From Haliotis asinina (lineage: Eukaryota > Mollusca > Gastropoda > Lepetellida > Haliotidae), in the NCBI RefSeq assembly GCF_037392515.1, contig NC_090285.1, forward strand, positions 5,645,501-5,709,500: a stretch of DNA of 64,000 nt. Reading direction: 5' to 3'. The notes below the pieces were generated by a model that saw only the letters and a program-made list of their open reading frames with translations, did no database searches and was not told where the DNA came from. Of the stretch, positions 25,411-36,491 are shown piece by piece (the stretch's first letter is position 1; each line of letters starts with the position of its first letter). The translations under genes were made by a program, and so were the position numbers.

Positions 25411-26809
25411 GTGATTAGTGATTAGTGATTAGTATCAGTGCTGATACTATGACAGGTCAGTTGAAACTATGTGATGTCACAGTGTTTCTCAAAACAATAT
25501 GACACTATTCATTGTTCATCAAACTGATTATATTTTGTCATCTGAGCAGTAGGCTGCCTGGAATGAAGTTTCTCTGTAGGCCTAGGGTTGACTTTTTTAC
25601 ATTTTTTTCTTCCTTTTCTCTCTCAAATGGGGTTTAGTAACCTACCTGAAACTCAGAATTCCGTATAACATGTCACTAGTAAATACGTGGTGTAAGTCCC
25701 TTGCCAAAAGCTGAGGATTAATACCACTCCTTAACTAAGAACAGATAATCTGTAATTTCTTGAAGCTGCCTGGTTATCCTGTAAGTATTTAGCTTGCCAA
25801 AGAATGCAAACACAGTAGAGTTCTTAAGACAGGATTTTATAAACACATTCATGCTATAACATCCGTATATGTTATGATGGTTCTAGGGAATTGCAGTTAG
25901 AAAACGTATCTATTAAAAACAGAATATAGTTCCTAACACAGGATATTTATGATCCTTAAATTCACCAATGCTGTAACATCCATATACATGTATGTTAACA
26001 TAGTTCCGAAGGACAATTGGACAACTGCAGTTATAATACTTTTTATAACATTGCATGGTAAGGCTGACTGCATTGACATGTTACACTCCAGATATGTGGG
26101 CATCATGTCCCAAATGCATAGATCAGTGCTCATGATGTCTTTTACAGGAGTGTCTGATTAAGGCTGAAATATCCACAGTCATTGTGTAGGTGGAATATTG
26201 CAGCCTTTGGCAAAACCACTGTGTGTTGTCTTTGTACTTATGTTTATAAATTTGATTGATCTGACATAAAAGGGTGTCTAACATCTTTTCTGGGCAGAAG
26301 CTTTAGCTCTTATGCCTGCCAGCCATTGCACCCCAATACATGCTAGAGGCTTAACATTGTTGACTATTTACATGCACAAACAATGAAGCAGTCACATGAA
26401 TATTGTATAATATTATGGAGTGAGCGCAGGAAGACAAGTAATCTGCCCATTACTGGCCCCTCCACTAATCCCATAATAAGTAAGCCTGGGGTGATGTCCC
26501 CATTACTTATTATATTAGGACTACTGCAACAGCTAGTAGACACCAGCACTGATATTGCTAAAAACCTACTAAAGGGATGAGCGCTGTAAGCCAGGCCAAC
26601 CTATATATAAAATATACAGCATAAGTCTATTTGTACACATGAAAAACATATATATTGACAAATACCACGAAGGTACAATAATACAGTTTTGGGGTAGAAA
26701 GCAAATATGATTAAACTTGTCCCAAAAAGGAGGCTTGTTGCAAAATGTGAGGCCCAGAAAAAGTTTTTGGTTACAGAATTGAGTCCCGCCCCAAAAGTAG
26801 GTTAATAAT

Positions 26810-27490
26810 GACTCATAGTTGAGCGGCTTTTAGTGTAGCCAAAGAGGTATGAATGTATTATATCTATGCCATTGATGATCATCGACCGAAGGTTTGGATT
26901 AGATGGTCGGCGACGAAGTTGGCTGTTGCTGTAGTAGCCACACCAATAGGGAGGGATATGAGATAGAGGCTCTTAGCGTCAGATATAACGATATAGCTTG
27001 TGCAGCTTGGAATCACTGACTTTCAAAAACGACTATTTTGACACCTCTCCGATATGGATCTGTCTTTGAGGACCAGAGGGTAAGCTCCATAAAGGAATTA
27101 CATGTATCCTCCTAACACAACATTATCCCCACACAAATTACTGCCACAGTCAAAACTGCCTCTAACTGTAAATGCCCGGCATCGAAGGAACCCAAAAAAG
27201 GCCAAACAAACAACTGCTAACATCAAACCATCAACGAAAGGGGTAAAACATCCCTGGTGTAGAGACCTGCACATGTGATCTAGAAAGTCGACTGTGATTT
27301 GCAGTCGTTTTCGGATGGGGTGGGCTTGCTGTCTTTTGATTCCCTTTAGAATGTACTCTAGTCTGAAAAGTGCGACTCCCTCTGCTGACAATAAAGGATT
27401 GCCCCTACCTACCCTAATATAGAAGAAACGTATCTCTGCTAAGCATGTCTTGATTGATGTGTAGGTTATACATTGAACTGAATGGCAATA
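26810..27490 (-). pseudogene. Decayed tyrosine recombinase of a mobile element (DIRS/Crypton-like)
   Basis: The minus strand encodes TYTSIKTCLAEIRFFYIRVG, GNPLLSAEGVALFRLEYILK and MLAVVCLAFFGFLRCRAF, which match the core-binding and first catalytic (Arg) segments of the tyrosine recombinases in animal DIRS/Crypton-type elements. After a gap comes SLPIGVATTATANFVADHLI, then QTFGR, a stop, SSMA and YIHTSL. This corresponds to the HSFRIGAATTA...GRWSSDAY..YIR end of the family. The second-box Arg has become Pro and the Trp codon of GRW is TGA. Internal parts are missing and several stops are present, so it is dead. Confidence 0.8.
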
Positions 27491-28004
27491 TGTTACAAAG
27501 GTCTACCAGCACTGCCTCTGTTGATAAAGGATGCCATCATTGCTCTTAACACTGTTTATACACAACCATGTTTTAATGCTTACAATCCTTATCAGTAGAC
27601 TTGATGTGTGGATTGAGATATGGCTACCAACCACAGTGTGTTTACTTGTGCTTGTAGTCCAGGAAGACCTCATTGAATGCTGGAATCTTGGTAGGGAGCT
27701 TGGCTGACTTTGGTGCAAACTGTTTGTAGAGCTGGACTGGAAACAAGACAAGGCATCATTCCATGCAGCTCTCTTTACCTGGTACATGTTTTGCCAGGAT
27801 CGCACAATTATTTTCCATAGCACAATGAGTTAAGTGTCTCATGATCTGGTAAAGTAGCTGCAGTGGCAATTTGCTTTTCCGTTCTGAAGGATGTGCAAAG
27901 TAGCCAGGTTATTGCAGTTAAACATAACACACTTTCAATGCCACATGTGACCCCATACAATCACACACACAACAATGGGATAGAGCTCCAGTAAAACCAA
28001 GGAA

Positions 28005-28630
28005 CAGTCTAAGTAAACTTAGTCTTGGTGTATTTCATTACACTCCAACACTGAGTCTAACAAAACCTAGTAGAAGGTCGCATCAGGTAACCTTTGAGTG
28101 ACCAATGACTGTCCAATCAAACGCGAGACGGTCAAATAGATTTAACCAATCTGACAACGGCTACTATTTAGGGATTGGAGGGACTTTCAAAATATTCCGG
28201 TCACTGACACAGATCCTTCCACAAACAAAATCCACATATAACACAATTATTTGACCTGCAGTATATACACTTTGGGGTTTCTGTTCACATGGTTACCATT
28301 AGCTAATATTTCCACAATATGACATCTTTGAATATTGCCCCAAACACTATATTCAGCGACTGTTTACTCACCGTTGTCATGGTTGTACGTACGCTGTATG
28401 CATCACCCGGAAGCAAGCGTATGCGAAATAGCATTCATAATTATTTGGGTACGAACTTTTTCGAGATAAAAAGTTCAAAAGGTATGTGCGAATGTCCACT
28501 TTCACGATTTGGTAAGCTGTGTACTGATTGGTCAATCTCAAAGGTTACCTGACGCGACCTCCCATAAGGTTTTCTTAGACTCAGTGTAGGAGTGTAACGA
28601 AATACACTGAGACTAAGTTTACTTAGACTG
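28005..28630 (+). mobile_element. Non-autonomous DNA transposon with inverted repeats of about 105 bp
   Basis: The left end (28005-28110: CAGTCTAAGTAAACTTAGTC, then CATTACACTCC, AAGGTCGC and AGGTAACCTTTGAG) matches the reverse complement of 28524-28630 with few mismatches. The interior of about 400 bp has no supported ORF. The termini begin CAGTCTAAG. A clear target duplication is not visible, so the superfamily is undetermined. Confidence 0.75.
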
Positions 28631-31600
28631 AGGGACTTGTAATGTAGCAAATAGGATCGACATATGAACTTAGTGCCGCTTGCTGGCAAATACTTAAATT
28701 CCCAATATGTTGCAATACGGGTACCTGGATCGTAATATAGTGCAATAGAATTTATTTGCCAGTACACATCCCTAATATCAGGGTGCTCATGTTCTTTGAT
28801 GTAGGCAACCACTTGATAATCCAACTCAACACTAGCTGGCCTTCACAATTTACACTGAATGAGCATCATGTGGAACCAACAAGCTATTTCACTTTCACCC
28901 CTGATTGATTATCCTTGCCTTGACAAAGTCGGTTCAATAAGCCTTACACTATTACTGATGTTTGTGTTGACACTAAAACCTCCAGCTCTCTGCAGCCTAT
29001 CCTTACAGTCGTTACATAAGGAGTACTTATCTCCCCATTAAGCTGTGCACAGTTATGAACATGGATCATTACTTATACATTCACACTTCATGTCTTGGAG
29101 AAGCCAAACGTTCCTTGTTATGGTAAATTCATGCCTGATTTCTCGTGAAATCTCATTGAATGTATCTGTATGAATGTGATTATCCCATTAAAGCCTTAGA
29201 TTTTCTGTAAGAACAATAACTGGCTGTAGGTGTTGGGTATTTATGATAATCGTGTTGAGGGCACCTGCTATTTAGAGTAAGCACCAGCTTAGCATAATTA
29301 TCAGAGGTCAACAGAAAAGAATTTTTAAAGTGGCAATTGTTATGTTTGCGTGAATGATTTTTATGACAAAATGATCATGTAAGTGTTGCTAGCAATACAG
29401 TGGATCGTCTGTGATCTGACATCTGAATTATCTGACAATCTGTGAATTCTGATCTATTTTAGGGGTTCCGGTAGCCTTCTTCTATATTATCATCATTTAA
29501 ACATTGAATTACTCGACATCTGTACATTCTGAATTGCAACACCAATTTCTGGTCCCAGTGACACTATCAGTGTGTACAATCCGACATCTCCCCATATTGG
29601 ACTAAAAAATAGGCAATCAACCTGTCAATGGCTAGCAACGTACCATAAATAAACATTCCATTTAGGTTTAGGTCAGTGTAGTGTTGAACTCATTTATTTG
29701 TAAAGTTCTATTTCTGCAATATTGTGACTGTTTCTGTTACATTCAAACCATTTGTGTATGACCAAGGTTCTCTGCCAAGATATGTTTATGTAGCAAGCAC
29801 AACAATCTTTCTTTTGTAGCATGTTGTGACCAGTACACCATGACTGTATGTCTTTATGTTGAATAGTCTTGATAGAGGCTATAAACTATAAGATGTTCCC
29901 AGGAGGTACAATCATCCAACCCTACACACACAGGTTCAATTCTTGACCAAACAGAAATTCCCCAGACCCATGCTGTTGACACATTGTCAAAAATACATCA
30001 GACACTACATCAGTGGCATGACATCAATATTTATTGGCAGTTCATGGTCGGTTTTATGGTATGAAGTAAATTAAATTAGCTCAGACAATTCTAGTGTCAT
30101 GCTATAGATTCAGAAATATGTTACAGGGAATCTTCAGTTAGCATAGTGAAAGATGCTATATGTATGTTAAGACAAGTAACTTGAAGACTGTACACACTGG
30201 AAATGTATGTCAGTCTGAGTGAATGGTTGTATGGACAGTTTGTTGAAGCACAAGGTATCCGAGCAGTGGGACTTGCCCACAGTGGTGAATCAAGGGAGAC
30301 CAGGCTGTATTGACACAATTCACTTATGAATAGAAGCTGGCAAACCTGTATGGTGGTGTGCATTCAGTCATGACAAGCCTATCCTTGTAGGGAGTTACCA
30401 GGGGGACCCTGTCAAACATTCTCTTGTCAATTTTCCTGACTTAAATATACACTATCCAAACCACCGCCATAGCATGGTATTTTAATCTGATAGTTGACTT
30501 TAAAACTTTAAATTCACTTTAATGACAATATTTTAGTACTTACAAAGAATACATTTATGCCTTTTTACCAAGTATATTTAAAATGGAAAAATATGTTCGT
30601 GTCAGTCCCCTTGATAGTAAGACCTAATGACGCCTTCCTGTGTAACGTTGATGTCCAGCCACATGGAGCATCTTCGTGGGTGGTTGTAACAAGTAGCACG
30701 TCCACAACAACGTAATGATATATTTCCATGCTGCTTTGACAGTAGATTAGGTTGCATCTGCTGGTGACAGTGGTTAACAAGGTGTAGGTGATAGTGATAT
30801 AGCCATAGATGTGTTATAACTACGGATATGCTGCAGCCCCTGTGGTGGTATGCCAGGGCATGTCATGTTGTCGCAAGGGTGTAGTGCTTGTCCTGGAGTA
30901 GACAAAGCTTATCATATCAGCTCTGTATCTCAAGGATAAAGGAAAACCAAGACCTATGGATCGTGAACTTTTTTATTTCAATCTGATGACTATCCATCGA
31001 ACTTTGTGTCCTTCATGTATACAACTTCTAAAATGCCTCTTAAAGAAGTTATCTACAAGTGTGTTTCATATGTGAACTGTATGTTATATATCCATTTGTT
31101 GTGAGACTATTTATAAATACCATTCAGTAAATCATACCCACTAATAATGTTTTAAGAAATCACCATGTCATGTTTATATTGTTTAAACAAATTAAGTTAA
31201 ATAATTTCCTTTACATTTAACAGCTGGAATTTCTTTGTATTTTACTGTTTAGACAAAACAAAAACATTTTGATAATACCATATATACATCATATCCAATC
31301 CTTGAAATTTAGCACAAAACTAGTTGACTCCTCATCATACCCTTAATGTTAAAAGGTAGAAACATAGAGTGTCCCTGAGTTTCAGTACTTAATGGGGTTT
31401 GTCTTGAAGACCTCAAGTCTTCTTAATCTGTGTGAACACTTTATCTACTTCTTAGTTATTGCTATGGAAACAAATAGCCATAAGTCCTGTCAGTATCATT
31501 ACCAAGTTTAGATCTCATTCTCAGGACATTTGGCCTGTCAGACAGTCAGTGGCTTCAATAGAGAAATGGAGTTTCATGTCCAGACTTGATTATTTGACAA

Positions 31601-33219
31601 ACTGCTGTCATATGGCTGGAGTATTACTGAGTGTTACATTAAACAACAAACCACAATCTGAAATCATGGTCATGATTATATTCATCAATAGTATGTATCC
31701 TGTATTACTAAAATACTCAAAATATCCAGACACCAGCGTCATGTGTTCTGCCATGTAGGTATTCCAACTAACATAGAACTCATAGACTGGCCTAGACTGT
31801 TGACACAGAACTTGGAAGAAGGGGGATGGGGGGCAGGTTGTAACAAGTGACTGCAGTACATAGTGTGGTTTCAACAAGCGCCTCATGTTACCAACTACTG
31901 ATTAGAGAGGACAGATATGATCCTACATGATCCTGTACCCATGCTTGGGTCTGGAGCTTCACCTCAGGGTTCATTGATTCTGTGAGAACCCTGTTATGTC
32001 ATTTGAACCTGTTTCTGTCCTGTTAAACTGGTTCGTTCAGTGTCTATCAGCAGACTAGTTGGCCACCTGGCTAGATTACTGCATTAGATGGGAGCTGATC
32101 CAATGTTAAGTAAGTGTGAAGCCAGACAGGTAAATCAGATCATGTCATGTTTGTGTGAATAGTACTCTCAGGATTACTCAGCAGTTATGATACTATGATA
32201 TATTGACATATATCATTGACATATATCAATGATATTAGAACTTGGATGTGTCATATATCATATATGAGTATTTAAATCTGGCCTTTATCTGTGTCATATC
32301 AAGTGATCTCTGATACTTGGAGTGCTAAATATGTGGAGTGAGCTGGTATCTTACCTCCGGCAATCCCAGGGTGGACACCCCCTACTTCTCCCCTGAAAAA
32401 AGGAGCATTTTACCCCTAACCTTTGAACTTATGATTTATGTGCACCTCCCTTTCTCCAAACCGAGATCCCATTCCAAACTCATCATTGCTGGTAGTGCTA
32501 GGACTTAATACAGTGCCTTAAGAATATACTATAATTACATTTAGAAAACATGCTAAATATCTGCTGTATAACACTGTTATTATAGAGGGCAGCTCTCTTT
32601 TTACTTTATCAACATATCAAACATCAGATTTTTATTAGTTTTGATGAACACTGTTTCTCCAATCTGATGGAAATTGACCACTTAACTTTAACTGTGTGGA
32701 CCTGCTAAATGAATTGTCAAACTGTCCTTGTTTGTCTATGGAAGCTGATATGATATAACTCTGTTGTCAGTCTATACTAGTGCATGGTCCCTGAATATTT
32801 TGTAGTAAGAAATAAGCACATTTGAACTGAAAAGGAGACTTTGTGAGGTAGAAGATTATGAAGGAATCTAGACATACTTTATTTAGGGCTTTAGCATCAG
32901 GGAAAATGGACTCAGGGATAGTGAGACAGATGACTGTTGGGAAAAGTCCTAGTACTGGAAGGCGGTGGATTGATTGACGTAACAGTCTGCACATTATAGT
33001 TGTCCAGCTCCGAAAGCAATATACTCAATTCAAGTTAAACTGTCAGTATCAAACAATGATGCCTCTTTGCTCAGTGGATCAGCAGATGTGACTTCTTGAA
33101 ATAAAATGTCTTTTGTTCAGGATATTTTCGATCTTTAAGATTCTGAATACACCCAAATACTACAGTAAAGTGTCATTTGATAGTTATCATAGTTTGTTTT
33201 ACCTTGCCGATAAATGTTA
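28631..33219. other. Intergenic or 5' intron of DPY19L3
   Basis: No coding exon is supported. A small hairpin-forming TGACATATATCA repeat lies near 32200-32235, and a SINE-tail-like piece (GCTGGAGTATTACTGAGTGT) near 31617. The non-coding first exon of DPY19L3 may lie here or in 35025-35300, but I cannot place it. Confidence 0.4.
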
Positions 33220-33522
33220 TTTTCTCATTGGCTGTGTGCTCTTTTATTATGTTCAGTGTACCCCGCTTACAAGCGAGTAACATTTTCTATGTACCCCACT
33301 GGGAATGTTGAACTCATTTTGTACTTTGTGGTAGTAATTCTTTATCTCAGATAACATTGAATCTCATGTGATGTATGGAAATTGCCAATGTATTGTGAAT
33401 GCAAATCTATGGAAGGGAAATAAATCTAAATCTGTTTTTCTTGTCGTCTACAAAATCTAGCGATGGCTGCCCTTGTTTCAAACAGTTCAAAATTAACACT
33501 GAGGTGTTCAATAAGATAAATA
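33220..33522 (+). repeat. Dispersed repeat, left part, split by the Tc1 insertion
   Basis: The stretch with TGGTAGTAATTCTTTATCTC and ATAACATTGAATC, ending in GGAAGGGAAATAA, resembles 49370-49535 along its whole length, including GTACTT, the ATGATGCATGGAAATT-like block and the AAATGCAAAT-like block. The continuation of the repeat lies beyond the Tc1 element. Confidence 0.7.
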
Positions 33523-33524
33523 TA

Positions 33525-35022
33525 CTAAGCATCAAAAGAAACGTCAGGTTGGCAGTTTCCTTACTGCGACCATAAAACTGAAAACTTAGCAAATGTTATG
33601 ATTGTATTTTTTGGTCAGAAAATCAAGCTTTACGTGACAAAAACCATTTGTCTCCAAACACAAATTCGAACCCAGGAAAGGTCCACCAAAACGCAGCATG
33701 AACATGAAGAGGGTACGGTGTTCTGCATGCAGTGCATGCATCAAATGCTGCACGTGCTTTTCTCTTGATCCAGCCCTATAAAATGCACCCCCAAACTTGG
33801 TTGAAACATTAACGTCAAAACGTCAGCAGGATGCCACGTCTTACGTCAGCTCAGAGGAACCAAGCCATAGGACGACTAGAAGCTGGTCACACTGCCCAAG
33901 CCGTTGCTAACCACTTCCATGTTAATGTTCGGACCATCTACAGGTTTCAGGAACGCTTCCGGACCACCAACACCACAGACGACCGTCCCCGCACCGGTAG
34001 ACCAAGGGTCACCACGAGACGTCAAGATCGCCACATTGTGCGACGCCACGTACAGACTCCTTTCCAACAGGCCTCTGAGACAGCACGTCAGACAATTGGG
34101 ACATATGGGCGACCGCTCAGCACTTCCACTGTACGCCGACGTCTTAGCAGTAGTAACCTTCAGTGCCGCAGACCTTACCATGGACCAATCCTCACGCCAC
34201 GTCATCGCCGTGAACGTCTACAGTTTGCCCAGTACCGTCAAAACTGGAGACACAGACAGTGGAGAACTGTTCTCTTCACAGATGAGAGTCGGTACTGCAT
34301 TTCTACGGCAGATGGCAGAACAAGAACGCGGCCAGCGTTACGTTAGAGTATGTGATGGAAAGGGACGCATGGGGAGGTGCCAGCGTCATGGTTTGGGGGG
34401 GGGAATTGGCCTAAACCAGAGAGTTGGTCCTGTGGTATTCCAGAATCTTGGTCCTGGAAGAGGAGGCGGCATCACAGCAGCGCGTTACATTGACCAAGCC
34501 CTCAGACCCCACGTTATACCACATTTTGCTCGTCACCGTAACAACGTGTTTCAGCACGATAATGCCAGAGCCCACACTGCAAGGGCTACACGGGACTTCC
34601 TACAGCAGAATGGTGTCAGCCCTAAGTCCCGATTTAAATCCAATTGAACACCTTTGGGACGAAATTCAAAGGCGGTTGAATGACGTCATCCCAAGACCAA
34701 ACACAGCTGATTTACTGCGTCAAGCCTTCCTAAGAGTGTGGAACCAGGTGCCCATGGCATTCATCAATCGACTCCATGCCTCGACGTTGTGCTGCGGTCA
34801 TTGCCTCCCGTGGTGGTCACACGAGGTACTGAAGTCAGGACTCTGTTTGGACATTAAACGTTAACGTATTCCAATGAAATGCTGGTTAGTTATTCATCAA
34901 TGTGTGTAGAAACTGTAAACAAAACCGTTTTTCCATACACTTATTGCATCACATTCTGTAATGAATTGAATAAAGTGCCTGTCAAATTTGGAATATCTAC
35001 TGATGTTTCTTTTGATGCTTAG
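33525..35022 (+). mobile_element. Tc1/mariner-family DNA transposon, inactive copy
   Basis: The 18-bp ends CTAAGCATCAAAAGAAAC (33525-33542) and its reverse complement (35005-35022) are perfect inverted repeats. Both are flanked by TA (33523-33524 and 35023-35024), the target-site duplication expected of the superfamily. The 1498-bp length is typical. The interior carries a broken transposase gene. The element sits in the 5' flank or 5' intron of DPY19L3, about 300 bp before its first coding exon. Confidence 0.93.
33831..34864 (+). pseudogene. Tc1-type transposase, frameshifted
   Basis: From 33831 the first frame encodes the N-terminal helix-turn-helix domains (MPRLTSAQRNQAIGRLEAGH), a GRPR-like RTGRPRVTTRR hook, and the first catalytic Asp in TVLFTDESRY. 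The frame shifts near 34320; the second frame carries VFQHDNARAHTARATRDFL with the second Asp. A further shift near 34610-34620 moves to a third frame with LSPDLNPIEHLWDEIQRRL and the final catalytic Glu. Between the second Asp and this Glu only about 29 residues fit instead of the usual 34, so the second break is a small deletion. No functional transposase can be made. Confidence 0.93.
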
Positions 35023-35024
35023 TA

Positions 35025-35157
35025 TATGTTGTTCACTGGTTCCTCATGGCCCATGGGTGGATGTACCCTCAATGTTTAATTGTGTTAACATAAACATACA
35101 TCAAGGGTACATCAGTCCATGTGCCCTTTGTGACAGGTGAACAACTCATTGTATATT
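35025..35157 (+). repeat. Dispersed repeat, right part, forming a large hairpin
   Basis: GTTGTTCACTGGTTCCTCATGG runs forward from 35029. The reverse complement of AGTCCATGTGCCCTTTGTGACAGGTGAACAAC ends near 35146. The two arms of about 50 bp pair well around the centre near 35085. A single arm of the same element is at 49575-49640. Confidence 0.7.
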
Positions 35158-35333
35158 AGCTGACAACAAACTACAATAATTGTATGTCAAATTTGAACAA
35201 GACTAATGCTTCATGCAATGGAAAATATTGTTTGCTACAAGAACATGGAACCTGCAGCAGCACAAGTTTTGACAGTTTTGCCATGCTGTTATCGTTTGCA
35301 TTGTGATGATACCTTTCTGTTTTGCAGTTAAAC

Positions 35334-36491
35334 ATGTCTGACACGAGGAGAAGAAAGGGTAAAGGTGGAGGTCGTAATACAGACCCAAGGTCAAGGTCAA
35401 AGACACCGACAGATAGCGCAAATGATGAGGGAGGGCCTGACATAGTGACCACCATCTTCAACAATGTGGTGCTGGGGGTGATCGCGATGTGTTTGTGTGG
35501 CTACGCCCATGCATGGTTGATGTACACACTACATGAAAACAGGCTGTGGTTCACAAACATCAAGGTAATCTGCACTAAAACAAAATTTGGATTCTTTCAC
35601 ATCACTATAGATAATCTGCCATGCCGTGACAGATTACTAGTATGAAAGAACTGGCAAGTCCTTAACCTTTTTGTGCTGCAGATATGAATTATAATTTACC
35701 AGTATAATTGCAGCAAAAGTAATCATCTAATCACTATCATCTAACTCACTATCATCTAACACACTATCATCTAATTCGCTATCATCTACCACACTATCAT
35801 CTAACACACTATCATCTCACTCACTATCACACGACACACTTATCATCTAAGGAAGCTAGAACAAAAAGTATTGTTATGATAAGTGAATATAAATGTATGT
35901 AGATTTTTATTCTTGTTGTTTAGCTCTGCAGTCAGAAATATTCCAGCTAATGGTCTGTGATTAATCAAGTCTAGACCAGACAATCTGGTGATGAGCATTA
36001 GTCTGCACAACTGGTTTGTTTTGCAGGAGGTGGAGAGAGAAATATCATTCCGTACGGAGTCTGGTTTATACTACTCCTACTATAAACAGATGGTGAAAGC
36101 TCCTTCTATATCACAAGGTGGGTGCCTTTAATGACTCTGACTGACATCGCAAGTTTAGTTTGGCCATACTTCCCTCTTTTGGGAAAAATGTAGGGATAAT
36201 TGCATTTTTGTTAACTTAGATTAACATTTAATCACATTTCCTTATAGACCATTAGAGGAACTTAAAAGTCATTCAATGTCCCTGCAGTTGGATATGGTTT
36301 ACTCTTGCATGGTATATAGTAGAAGTGTTAATTGTCCAAATGTGTATACATAATTGTTTCTGTGTGAAGGTATCTATGACCTGATGAATGACAAGCTGAC
36401 AGAACACCCGAGTGTCATCAACATCCTAGAAAGAATGAACATCTACCAGGAGGTGGTCCTGGCTATCATGTACAGAGTACTGGGTGTCAAG
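35334..36491 (+). CDS. DPY19L3: DPY19L3 exons 1-3 (coding): basic N-tail, first membrane span, first lumenal loop
   Basis: Residues 1-40 are a basic, Gly/Arg/Ser-rich cytosolic tail. About 42-64 is a hydrophobic span. Residues 78-97 ([20 protein letters not shown]) are the most conserved block of the family, in the first lumenal loop, where an acidic residue is thought to act in catalysis. Exon 36370-36491 continues the loop ([20 protein letters not shown]). Its 3' end, CTGGGTGTCAAG followed by GTGAGT, is the seed of the tandem array that follows in the intron. Confidence 0.92.

Larger units (their letters stand above)
18246..26809. other. Intergenic, AT-rich, repeats only
   Basis: Apart from the SINEs, fold-back elements and small palindromes listed separately, neither strand shows a convincing exon. 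A (CT)n tract lies at about 22535-22562. Confidence 0.5.

Noticed and set aside
28441..28824. 127-residue minus-strand ORF
   Set aside because: It runs through the right inverted repeat of the transposon at 28005-28630 and shows no family features.
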